Below, one piece after another: positions 37,375 to 51,676 of a DNA stretch of 64,000 nucleotides. Every line of letters begins with the position of its first letter. Position 1 is the first letter of the stretch. Under the pieces are notes generated by a model. It ran no database searches, was not told where the DNA came from, and was given only the letters and a program-made list of their open reading frames with translations. Source of the DNA: Pelecanus crispus (Eukaryota; Chordata; Aves; Pelecaniformes; Pelecanidae); assembly GCF_030463565.1 (NCBI RefSeq), contig NC_134656.1, positions 129,001-193,000 of the forward strand. The letters run 5' to 3'. The translations under genes were made by a program, and so were the position numbers.

Positions 37375-37492
37375 CCTCGCCTCCTCTCGCCCGCGGGAAG
37401 GGCCGCCCGACGCGCCGCTCCGCCGCTTTCGCTTTGCCTTTGCGCCGGGCGGGCGGGGCCAGCCGTCGCCCCGCCCACAGGGGGCGGCCCGT

Positions 37493-37498
37493 CACGTG
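37493..37498 (+). promoter_or_regulatory. DDX27: Canonical E-box CACGTG upstream of DDX27
   Basis: GTCACGTG lies 39 bp before the DDX27 ATG. This palindrome is bound by USF, MAX and MYC family proteins. Ribosome-biogenesis genes such as DDX27 are often MYC targets, which would fit, but binding here is inferred only. Confidence 0.5.
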
Positions 37499-37536
37499 GT
37501 GGCGCGCAGTTCCGGGGCGGAGCTGGGGCTGCGGCC

Positions 37537-40500
37537 ATGCTGCAGAGCCTGGGCCTAGTGGGCACGATCGCGGAGGGGGACGTGGGGCCTGAGGACCCTG
37601 AGTCTGGGGGCTCCGAGGATGAGGAGGTGGGGCCGGGCAGGATCTGCCGCATGGGTCGTGGGTGGGCCGGGCCGGTGCGGGGGCCGAGCCCAGCCCAGTT
37701 GCATCGGGCCGGATCCGGCCCACGTTGCGCTGGGCTGGGTTGGATCGCGCCGGGCCGGCGCCGCGGTGGGTGCGGTGCGGTGCGGTGCGGCGCGGCCCAG
37801 CCCAGCCCAGCCGTCCCGCCGTCCCGCCGTCGTTGCTCATTGGTGTTACCGCAGGAGCTGTGCCGGGCGCCGGGCCCCAGGCGGCGGGGCCCTGCGGATG
37901 GGGACTTCAATGCCGCCTTCGTCTTCGGCGAGGCGGAGGCCGGCGGGGAAGGCGCCTGGGCGGCGGCGCTGCGCCAGCTCCGCGGCAAGGTGAGGCCCGC
38001 GGCCGGGACTGGGGCTGCGCTGCCTGAGGCCTCAGTGCCTGAGGCCCCAGTGTCCCACGCTCCCCCGGGCTCGTCTTACAGCTCCCTTTTGTGATTTCCT
38101 GCCTAGAGACCAGCTACGACGCTGGATGAGAAGATTGAGAAAGTGAGACAGAAAAGGAAGTTGCAGGTCAGGGCCTTTTTCTCTCATTACTGGAAAGACA
38201 GGTATGGGTTTGGCCTTCTACTGTGTTCCCTCCAGAGGCACAGACTCTGAAAGCATCCTGAGCTGCAGTGCTCAAACCCACCTGGGCTGGGTTTGCAGCC
38301 ACACCTGATGCGTTGCTGAACTGATGAGAATGCAGAATTGCTAACGCTTTGGGTTATGCAAAACCATGTATCTGTGAATGGGCTCATAATAAGAACGAAC
38401 AAAAGCTCGTACAGGATGGAAGTTTCTTTTTTATCCTTTCTTTTTAAAACTTTTTTTTCATCTTTTTCTAGGAAAGAGAAGTTAAACAAGCTGAAGTGAG
38501 AGAAGAAGATGTGGAGACTGAGGATAATCAAACCAAAGAGAGGGAGTGTGAGGATTTCAGTAGGGACAAAGAAGAAGAAGATGTGGAGTCTCAGTATTCA
38601 TTGGATGATGAAACTATCTTCAGAAAAGCAGGTATTAGCAGTACGTAGAGAGATGGTCAGGGGCAAGAATCTGACAGACTGTTGGCTCACTGGAGAAAAG
38701 ACTGTAGCGAAGCCTTGCTGGGAGTGGGCAAGAACCTCTTATTTTTTGTTGTCTTCTTTCTGCGACATTTCTTCTGATTTTGGTCAAGCTTATTTTGAGT
38801 GGTAGCCATAGTACTTTAATTGAACTCATCCCTGAGGAAGGCTATTTGCTTGGCATTTTATTCCATTGCATGCCTGTACTTGTTTCTGAGGCTTCTCCCT
38901 CAATAACTCATTCAGAGCAAAAAGTATGAGATGAAGGTAGAATCATTGAATAGAATCATAGAATCATTTAGGTTGGAAAAGACCTTTAAGATCAAGTCCA
39001 ACCATTAAAGACGGTAGTCACCATATCTTGTTATGTCTTTAGCTGTGCTTGTTAAGTCCTGTCACGTTTCTCTTTCTCTGCAGATACAGTCAAAGTGAAG
39101 GAACGGAGGAGATCAAAAAAGGGAGAAATGGTAAGTGTTGGACAGAATGACACTAGGTCATTCTCCAGCATTTCTTCTGGGGGAATTTGACTTCGGTTAA
39201 CAAACTGTAGCTCAAAAACCACCCCAGAGCCCTTTGACAACATGTGTTGTTGCCTGTGTTGTTCCAGTTTTGTTGTTGTTGCTGTTTCTAGGAAGCAGAG
39301 AGCTTTTTTGAAGATGCCTCTCAATATGATGATAACTTATCATTCCAGGACATGAATCTTTCACGACCTTTGCTGAAGGTATTTACGTAGTTGAGTTATT
39401 ACATATGTTACTCTGGGGAATGTTATACAGCCTCCTCTCTACCAATCAGAACTGTCAAATTCCTCGTTTCTTTGTAGCCTCTCTGAACAGGAAATTATGT
39501 GGGAGCTAGTGTGGAAGTCCTTTAGGAGCTGTCATTCCCAAATAACGGAAACCTTTCTTTGATTTGCAGTGTGTCAACACTATCTTGAGTGAGGCTTATT
39601 ACAGGATCACAGAATGGTTGAGGTTGGAAGGGACCTCTGGAGGTCATCTTGTCCAACCCCTGCTCAGGCAGGGCCACCTAGAGCTGGTTGCCCAGGACTG
39701 TGTCCAGGTGGCTTTTGAGCATCTCCAAAGATGGAGACTCTGCAACCTCTCTGGGCAACCTGTGCCAGTGCTCAGTCACCCTCACAGTGAAAAAGAGTTT
39801 CCTGGTGTTCAGAGGGAACCTCCTGTGTTTGAGGTTGTTCCCATTGCCTCTGGTCCCGTCACTGGGCACCACTGAAAAGAGCCTGGCTTTGTCCTCTTTT
39901 CACCCTTCCTTCAGGAATTTATATGTATGGATAAGATCGTCCCAAGCCTTCTCTAGGCTGAACAGTCCCAGCTCTGTCAGCCCTTCCTGGTATGTGAGGT
40001 GCTCCAGTCCCTTTGCGATCTTTGTGGCCCTTTGCTGGACTCTCTCCAGTATGTCCATGTCTCTCTTGTACTGATGAGCCCAGCACTGAGCACAGTACTC
40101 CAGTTGTGGCCATACCAGAGACAGAGTTTAATTGCTTTATCTCCTTTGTAGGCAATCACAGCTCTTGGCTTCAAGCAACCAACCCCAATTCAGAAGGCTT
40201 GTATCCCGGTGGGCCTTCTGGGGAAGGATATTTGTGCCTGTGCTGCCACTGGGACAGGTAGGGGATTGAACAGGGCACAGGAAACATGGAAAATTAGTTA
40301 CAATAATTGGTAATTCTTCTTAATTTTCTTCTTTAGGTAAAACAGCTGCCTTCATCTTGCCTGTCCTTGAGCGCCTGATTTACAAACCTCGTCAAGCTCC
40401 AATAACACGGGTATTGGTACTAGTGCCAACACGAGAACTGGGTATTCAGGTGCACTCTGTAACAAAACAGCTGGCACAGTTCAGCAGTGTCACAACTTGC

Positions 40501-43500
40501 CTTGCTGTAGGTGAGTATTAAGTTGCTTACGTGAACTGTACACCTTGCTGTAAACTGCGATACAGAACTGGAAATTCTGTGTAACAAAACTGGGGGCTGT
40601 ACAGGCTATGGCAGGCATGCTTCTAGCAGGTGTGCTGTGGTTTAAAAATCTCACTTTCCAATACCGTGCCATACTTTTTGTTGTTTGGTTTCTGAGAAGG
40701 AAAAGGTGGAGTCACTTCTAATTGTGAGTGTGGTATTAATCTGAGTTGTTTCCCATTCCTCAGGCAATTTGGATCTGTGTACTCTGCTGCAACCTGCTGA
40801 GGGAGTCAGCAGTCCACGTTTGCTCTCTTTCAGGTGGCCTAGATGTGAAGACTCAGGAAGCAGCTCTGCGCTCCGGGCCAGATATTCTTATTGCCACTCC
40901 TGGGCGACTGATTGATCATCTCCACAACTGCCCTTCTTTCCACCTGAGCAGTGTTGAGGTGCTGATTTTGGATGAAGCAGACAGGTAGGCTAAGCAGGAC
41001 AGCAGTGAAAAATGAGATGCTAATTTTCTGCTTTCCTTTTCCCAGGCTACAGGGCAGTCTTTGTTGCCCTGCATTAAGTAATGTTTCCTAGCTAGAACCA
41101 GGTGAAGCTGCCTTACCTTGCTGTTTTTCTCCTGTGTAGGATGCTGGATGAATACTTTGAGGAACAGATGAAGGAAATAATCAGGCTGTGCTCCAACCAC
41201 CGTCAGACAATGCTTTTCTCTGCCACGATGACAGAGGAGGTAAGACAGGCTGCTGAGAAGCAGAAAGTTGAACAGAAGTTTGTCTAGTCTTTTACCAGAG
41301 CTCATGTGGACTTTTTTTTTTAACCTGTTTTGGTAGGTGAAAGATTTGGCTTCTGTTTCCCTGAAAAATCCTGTCAGAATTTTTGTGAACAGCAACACGG
41401 ATGTTGCCCCTTTCCTGCGGCAGGAATTTGTCCGGATCAGACCCAACCGAGAGGGGGACCGTGAAGCCATTGTGTCAGGTTAGTGATGAGCAAAGAAAAG
41501 CTGGAATCGGTAGGTGACTATGAAGCAGGCTACTGAGAGGACTTTTCTTTCAGCTCTACTGACACGAACCTTCCCAGATCATGTGATGCTTTTCACCCAG
41601 ACCAAGAAGCAAGCTCACCGTATGCACATCCTACTTGGGCTGATGGGTCTACGGGTTGGGGAGCTTCACGGAAACCTCTCTCAGGCACAGCGGCTAGAAG
41701 CACTCAGGTATTAGCAGGTTTAGTTGGCAATCATAGGCAAAAAAGAAGTTAGGAGTTGGAAGTCTTAGAAGTGGATGGCTGTATTCATTGCTAATGCATT
41801 TGCTCTCTCTGCTCAGGCGCTTTAAGGATGAGCAGATTGATATTCTGGTAGCTACAGATGTCGCTGCACGCGGACTTGATATTGAAGGTGTTAAAACAGT
41901 GAGTATTTGCAGTGCTGAGCTTTTTAATGAGTCCTTTAATATTGTTTCCCTACTAACACTGTTTCTGTTACAGGTAATAAATTTTACTATGCCCAACACC
42001 ACCAAACACTATGTTCATCGAGTTGGTCGGACAGCAAGAGCAGGCAGGGCTGGTCGTTCAGTTTCACTTGTGGGTGAGGAAGAGCGCAAGATGCTGAAGG
42101 ATATTGTGAAGGCTGCCAAAACACCAGTGAAGGCCAGAATTCTCCCCCAAGGTACGCGCTTTGCTGATCTCAAAAGCAGGAGAGCAGTAGGCAGGGAATA
42201 TCATGGTACAGAGGGACATTAAAAGAGGTGCTGAAAAACAAGATGGACTTTACATGAGCTGCTTCTAGTGTTCACGCTATATCATTTTCAGATGTCATAC
42301 TAAAATTTCGAGAGAAGATTGAGAATCTAGAGAAAGATGTATATGCAGTTCTGTGCTTGGAGCGTGAGGAGCGTGAGATGCAGCAGTCAGAGGCCCAGGT
42401 AAGGGTTTTTTTAGGAATTTTTTTTACCTTAGGTTTTTTTTTTAGGATCTGGAGTAGATACAGTGCATAAGGAGGTTACCCTAATGTACTTAACCTGCCT
42501 ACTTTAGAAAGGGAAGAGATAGATACTTTTTAGCCACCATGAGCTCACTTCTTGCCTGAATTATCTCAGATCAATAGGGCAAAGAAGCAGCTGGAGACAG
42601 GAAAACAAGAGACTGTGGGTGAGGGTTTGGAGCGGAGCTGGTTCCAGACCCGTGAGGAGAGGAAGAAAGAGAAACGTGAGTCATGACACTGCCATGTTAA
42701 ATTCCATAGCTGCAGCTGGACTCTGCTCTGTACTTCAGGAGGTTCCTTATTCTATGCTTTTGTCTCTCCAGTGGCTAAAGCACTGCAGGAGTTTGACTTA
42801 GCATTACGAGGCAAAAAGAAAAGGAAGAAATTTATGCAGGACAGACAGAAAAAAGTCCAAATGACAGTGAGTACATTTATGGACAAGTGGGACCGTGGGT
42901 GGACTATCCTAGTTTTCCCTTAGCAAAACCTCACATCACTGTAAACTTGTATTTTAACACCTTTCAGCCAGAGGAGAGGTCACAGTTTGAAATCTTGAAA
43001 TCTCAAATGTATGCTGAGCGGCTGGCAAAAAGGAATCGCCGAGCAAAGCGAGCCAGAGCCTTGCCAGAAGAGGAACCAGCAGCAGTACCAGCAGGTGGAG
43101 ACTTTTGTTTTACAGCTGACTTACCTTATGTCAGTTACTTTGTTACAAATAGGTAAACTAATTTGATTAGAGGGAGGCGCTGATCTTTGAAGGAATGGCC
43201 ACCAGCGCTGGCCAGGCTGTGCTTGCAGAGAGTTTTCCTGATGGTTAGGCTAATTGTTGTGGTCAAGGCCACTGGGCTCTGGTAAACAAGATGAAGCTGT
43301 GGCCTTCTCTTTACAGCCAGTGTTCTGACTGTTGTCTCTGTGTTAGGCCCCAAGCGGAAGAAAAAACTGTCTGTGTTTGACGAAGAGCTTACCAACACAA
43401 GCAGGAAGGCTCTGAAGCAGTACCGTGCTGGGTAATGTCTTAGCAGTAGTACATTAGTCCAGACTTTAGTAGGTGGGATTTTTTTTTTTTTTTTTGGTGC

Positions 43501-44032
43501 ATCTCTGGACTTTCTCAGGGATACTTTGACTGATTATGGGGGGGGGAAGGTGGGTAGAGCAGAGATGGGATTTTTGGAAGAAGTACCTGTACTATTGACA
43601 TACTTCAGTGGTCTTTGTCTTACCTCCCCCCCCCCTCCTCTCTTAAAAAGCCCATCATTTGAAGACCGAAAACGCTTGGGTATGGCCCAGCATAGGAAAG
43701 GAGGAAACTTCAAATCCAAGTCCAGGTATAGCTCCCTTTACTTTCTTATTCAAGGATTGTATTTTTCTTCCTGCTTTCCCTTTCCTCCTCTTGTGATTGT
43801 TTAAAGACCCTTGCTAACAGGTTTGTTGATTCTGCAGTCACTTACCCTCCTACTGCAGGTCTGATGCTGGTGGGGCAATCAAGGATACTGCCCTTAATAG
43901 CACGTTCCTAGGCTTCTACTTGGGAGAGCATTGCCTACAAAATGCTCCGTGCTGTTCCTTACCTATCATTGAGAGTTGGGCTGGTGGAATGTAATTTCAA
44001 GTATCTTCTCTTTCAGGTACAAGAGAAAGTAA
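37537..44032 (+). CDS. DDX27: DEAD-box RNA helicase DDX27 (ribosome biogenesis)
   Basis: DDX27 is the nucleolar counterpart of yeast Drs1, needed for 47S rRNA processing and large-subunit assembly. Twenty-one exons: 37537-37626, 37855-37989, 38107-38166, 38472-38631, 39084-39130, 39292-39378, 40152-40257, 40337-40510, 40834-40984, 41140-41239, 41337-41478, 41554-41707, 41817-41898, 41974-42151, 42292-42398, 42570-42675, 42772-42866, 42968-43094, 43347-43431, 43651-43725 and 44017-44032. The sum is 758 aa, close to the human length. Motifs in order: FKQPTPIQ (Q motif), [36 protein letters not shown] and [11 protein letters not shown]. Acidic and lysine-rich N-terminal segments and a basic C-terminal [10 protein letters not shown] stretch follow the family. 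Exon 1 begins [15 protein letters not shown], close to mammals. A CR1 copy fills most of intron 6. Confidence 0.97.
38938..39008 (-). repeat. CR1 LINE 3' tail fragment
   Basis: AGAATCATAGAATCATTTAG, then GGTTGGAAAAGACCTTTAAG, is the reverse complement of the standard CR1 3' end including its octamer-like tail. It lies in DDX27 intron 4. Confidence 0.88.
39600..40125 (-). repeat. CR1 LINE 3' end inside DDX27 intron 6
   Basis: The plus strand starts with ACAGGATCACAGAATGGTTG, the reverse complement of a CR1 tail, and runs back through the 3' untranslated part into the end of the reverse-transcriptase frame. It is nearly identical to the copy at 3605-4221. The 5' break lies about 25-30 bp upstream of the exon 7 acceptor at 40150-40151, so the exon's polypyrimidine tract and branch region sit at or next to the insertion edge. 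Confidence 0.93.
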
Positions 44033-44236
44033 GGATTGTTGGTAATAACAAAGTGGATAATTTGGACAATGCGGACATTTCAGACGTACTCTCTCCAGGG
44101 CCGGGATTTCTTTGTACTGTGAGGAGACAACTTCAGTAAAATTGAATAGTTTTTCTTCAAGTTCTGGAATAGCTTTGGGATGTTCATTAATACCTGGTTG
44201 AAGACCCTGTGTGAAAACATCTTCAGCAGCCTGAGC

Positions 44237-44242
44237 AATAAA
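44237..44242 (+). terminator. DDX27: DDX27 polyadenylation signal (AATAAA)
   Basis: AATAAA lies about 205 bp after the DDX27 stop and is followed by T-rich and G/T-rich sequence. The convergent SNRPB ends about 0.95 kb further on. Confidence 0.75.
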
Positions 44243-44571
44243 GAAGCAGTTTGGGTTTTTTTTCTAAAAGGTTTGCTGCTGTTTATAAAACACATAGCCA
44301 GAGCAATTGAGAGCTGGGATATGTTACATCTTTCTATCACACTTTTAGTTAATGTAAGTCAAGCTGTCTTTCAGGCAAAAACTGGAGAACGCTTACCGCT
44401 TTGTTCATATACTTCTGTAATCTTGATTAATTAATATGCCTGAAAACAATTTCTGTGGTTGAGAGCCTATTTCTAAAATAGGGGAAAAAAAATTTCAGAC
44501 AGCTTCAGAGATAAGTCACAAGAATTAAAACAAATCTGCAAGAGGCTACTATCTGAAGAAAGGATTAACTC

Positions 44572-44591
44572 GGGGGGGGGGGGGGGGGGGC
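44572..44591. repeat. Homopolymeric G run between DDX27 and SNRPB
   Basis: An uninterrupted run of about 18-19 G stands between the two convergent 3' ends. The surrounding 0.9 kb has no gene, only T-rich tracts near 44715 and 44920. Length may vary or be misread. Confidence 0.8.
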
Positions 44592-45199
44592 AGACAGTTT
44601 CCTCCTAATTGAAAAGAAAGCAGCTGTAAGCTAAGGCAAGAAGGGAAGACCAACCAGCATGCAGGCTGTTTTGTGTTATTGTGTGCAATTAATGATAGGT
44701 TTGCTCATCCTGGGTTTTTTTGTTTTTTTTTTTAAACTAGAAGCAATGCAGCTCTACCTATAAAGATCAAGCAGGTTTACTGCAGGCTAATAGCAGCAGC
44801 TTAATACAGAGCATCAGAGATCACTATTCCTAATACAGGCACCATTGTACTCATTCCACTGTGAATAATGCAGGGAGAATTCTGATCAGTAACCCATACT
44901 TAATTTCATCAGTGTTAAACTTTTTTTTTTTTTTAATTTTTACCATCCTGTCAAATTTTTCTTTCATCAGCCTTGCTACATTTCATTGATATGCTTTAAT
45001 TCCTATAAGGAACACAGGTCTATATTGGTCTAAGTGGCCCAGACCAACTGTTAACTTCTGAGCTGTCAATACAAATTGAGCTTTTTGCTTCAAACATGCT
45101 CTTCTTCTGGGGTGACCGAGGTGCAGTAGTGAAAGGTAATGGCTGTGCTCCTGAAATAGACCAGTACAACAGTGACTCAAAAGTACTAGATTTTCCAAC

Positions 45200-45205
45200 T
45201 TTATT
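45200..45205 (-). terminator. SNRPB: SNRPB polyadenylation signal (AATAAA on minus strand)
   Basis: AATAAA on the minus strand lies about 125 bp past the SNRPB stop codon, giving a short 3' untranslated region. Confidence 0.75.
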
Positions 45206-45329
45206 AAAAAGGGCAAACTTTACAAGCAGTAAATATAAAATGTACATAGCAAAGTTTTGACAGGTGGTACTGCTCCGTATATTCCCTTAATCGGTCTTCT
45301 CACAGTTCAGAGGTACATTTTAGAATATC

Positions 45330-48890
<3,561 letters not shown>

Positions 48891-50667
48891 GAGGCGTGAA
48901 GCGCGCAGCGCTTCGGCAGGAAAAAATATTTAGCGCCTTAAACTGAGTTTTGACCCGAGCTCTGGGAGTTGCTGACTGGCTGGCTGCTTTCAGCTCACTT
49001 GACTGATTAAAAGTAATAAAAAAGTAGTTCTCTCTTTTTGCCTGTTGCTATCAGTTTCTGTCTTTGCCGAGAGATGGTCTCCGCCCAGCTGTGTGGGAAT
49101 GTGCAAGATGAGAGTCTAGCACAGGCTCAGTGTTTTACAGCCGAAGCGCAGCCACGGAAGGCCTTTAGAGGAGCATGGGATTCCCGAGACGGAGAACCTG
49201 AGCCACCTGGCTGTTTGGCTTCTCTAGAGGAGTGTGTTTCTCTTTGCTTGTTATATGAGGCAACGTAGGAACCTGTACGTAGCCCTCGGGTTGGACTCTG
49301 CTGTCTGCTACCCTCTTGTGCCGCTTGGTCGAGGAAGCTGTCTTCTCTGCGTACTTGTCCAGTTAGTCGCTCTGCTAACATCGCTTCCACCTTTTGTTTG
49401 GGCTGTTGGTACCATCATCTGGGGACTTGCTGAGAACTGGCTAGGATGTTTTGCTGCATCTACAGGTTTCAGAAGCTGTAGCTATTTGCTTGTTGACTGG
49501 GGGATTCTACCAGGCAGCTTTTTCATGGAATGTTCTTTCATTCTCCTCATTTTCATTCTGGGTGCAGCACACTTTGTTCTCTATCTGTAATGAAAAGAAG
49601 ATTGAGTTTGTGAATAGGGAAATTCTGTTTAAAATACTCTAGTTGTTTCAGCTTGCAGCTTCTCAGAAGTCTCTTGAATAGTGTGTTATTAGTGGCTCTG
49701 CTGATTTCTCCTTGCCTTGCAGCTACCCCTACATCACTGCTTTGTATGAAGGAACTCGCTCTGCAGAAGCAGAGTGAATTCATCTTTCATGGATTTCAGC
49801 TTGGCTGCTGTCTCCCTGTATAAAACTGTGAGAATTGCATACATGCTGTTGTTGAGAGGAATGCGCTGTGAGAGACCTGTAGGTGACTGATAATCACAGT
49901 TACGCAAAATTGCAGTCTGTGCTTCTTCCCAAGAGCTTCCGAACAGTCATTTTGTCAGATATATCACTGGTACACTGCCAAATAGCCATTGCAAAATTTA
50001 ACATCTGACACCTCTCTTGTCTGCAGACATACAGTGAAATCTTTCCAAAGAACGCTTTTGACAGACAACCTTGTCTTAAGAGGCTGACCTGAAGTACCCT
50101 TTGTATTTGTAGTCCAGTCATTGCCCTCTTCGGGAAAGCTGCTTCTGCTGAGCCACTGATCTGTACAGGTCCTTCAAAGGGTTGTTTGACCCAGACTGTC
50201 TGAAGAGTTTCCTACCTTTTTTAATTTTTAATTCCTGCCTCTCTGGGTTCTGCTTAGCCAATTCATTTTGGCATTTGAATCTCTTCCTCGGTAGGCTCAC
50301 GTGGTATCTGTTCCATGGTGCTGCTGTGCAATGAAACAGTCCTTAAGCTCTATTTCTTCCACTGTGTATTTGCTGTGCCTTGAATGCTGATTGGAATAGG
50401 GAACATGTTTTTCAGCCATGAGTGGGTGCTTATTTATGCAAGAAGTTTGGGGCAGAAATAGTCTAACGGGAGTTACTTTCTGAGTTTGCATGCAGGTGAA
50501 AGCTTTTTTTGAGAGATGAAGGCAGTGTAATACAACTTGGTTGGTTACTGTTTTCAGTGGAGAGGGTATCAAGGGAGCTGCAGGTAGCATGCATTGCCTC
50601 TAGGAGCTGTGGGCCAACCTCTGCAGTGTTTTTTTTGATGAAACAGGATACTTTATTTGTATTTGTA

Positions 50668-50772
50668 TGGCGCTTAGGGACATGGTTTAGTGGTGGACTT
50701 GGCAGTGTTAGGTTTACAATTGGACTCGATGATCTTAAGGGTCTTTTCCAACCTAAAAGATTCTATGATTTC
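50668..50772 (+). repeat. CR1 LINE 3' fragment
   Basis: AATTGGACTCGATGATCTTA, then CTTTTCCAACCTAAAAGATT and CTATGATT, is a CR1 3' end of the same general type as the fragment ending at 4508. Confidence 0.87.
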
Positions 50773-51563
50773 TGCAGAATTTCCCATAATATCAGTGCTT
50801 TTGTTTTAATGTGCACTTCCTCTCCCTGAATGATGCATGTTCTTTGCAAGGAAGAAGACCAGTGGGAGATCTGTAAAGGCTTCTACCTATAGTAATCTGG
50901 GCATCTTTGTTGTAGCATATCTTTGTTTTTCCTTGTACTCTTCAGTAGCAACTTGCAATGTAAGTTGCAGTACAAATAAAAGGCTATGACTGTACTGCAA
51001 GAGGCTGAAGGGAGAAGTGGTAATTAGATGGTAATTACTCATGGGTATATTAGTTAAGAGTTGCAAATTCAGTTTTTAATACTCAAGGAGGTGATCTTTG
51101 AGCCTTGCCTCTCCATTCTGCATTTGCTGTGCCTTGAACACTGAATGGGTTTAGATGGTTTCTAGTCATGAGTTGGTTCACTTGTGGGAGAAGTAATTGC
51201 CTGTTCAGTTATTGCAAGCCAGTCTGATTATTTGAGATGACGTGTGCTTATGCCATATAACTAAGATTTCTCAGGCTTTCAGGCTTAGGCCATCAGAGGC
51301 TTTAGGTGCTGAATGGAGAACAGTGAGTGGAAATCACATACCATTTGGGAACTGCCTGTCTGTTTCTAGACTTAATGGATGGAAACCTGTACATCCTGCA
51401 CATCTGGGGGTGTCGTGCAAATTGGGTGCTTTGTGTGGGGAATATGTACAGAGCTGTGCTACTGCTTGTATACTGGTAATTGCCATAGTGTACTTAAAGA
51501 CTTAGTTGATGAGTTATCCCTGTTTTGAGCTATTGCTGCAAAAGCAATTTGAAAGGCTAAATT

Positions 51564-51600
51564 ATTTTATTTATTTATTTTTGTGTGTGTGTGTGTGTGT
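51564..51600. repeat. TTTA/TTTT and (GT)n microsatellite
   Basis: A short TTTA-type tract runs into about nine GT units and stops 7 bp before the acceptor of the possible non-coding ELMO2 exon. Confidence 0.9.
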
Positions 51601-51607
51601 AATTCAG

Positions 51608-51676
51608 GAAAAGGAAGCGAGGAAGACTGAATCATAGTTTTATTTGGTTCACCTGTCTGCGAGACAGACGGATCGG
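51608..51676 (+). other. ELMO2: Possible ELMO2 non-coding exon
   Basis: The segment is bounded by an acceptor TAATTCAG and a donor CGG followed by GTAAGC, and lies between the CpG island and the first coding exon on the same strand. It has no ATG in a useful frame. The GT-rich stretch before it is not a classical polypyrimidine tract. Support is by splice sites only. Confidence 0.3.

Larger units (their letters stand above)
36960..38060. promoter_or_regulatory. Bidirectional CpG-island promoter of ZNFX1 and DDX27
   Basis: The two start codons face away from each other with 515 bp between them (37021 on the minus strand, 37537 on the plus). The interval is extremely GC-rich, has no TATA box and holds GC boxes, an interferon response element, a hexanucleotide repeat and an E-box, each listed separately. 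CpG richness continues through DDX27 exons 1 and 2. A head-to-head ZNFX1/DDX27 arrangement is also known in mammals. Confidence 0.85.

Noticed and set aside
36855-38094. Long proline/arginine-rich open frames on both strands across the ZNFX1/DDX27 promoter
   Set aside because: They arise from CpG-island composition and the CCCCGG repeat, which lack stop codons by composition. They overlap the true first exons in other frames and have no family resemblance.
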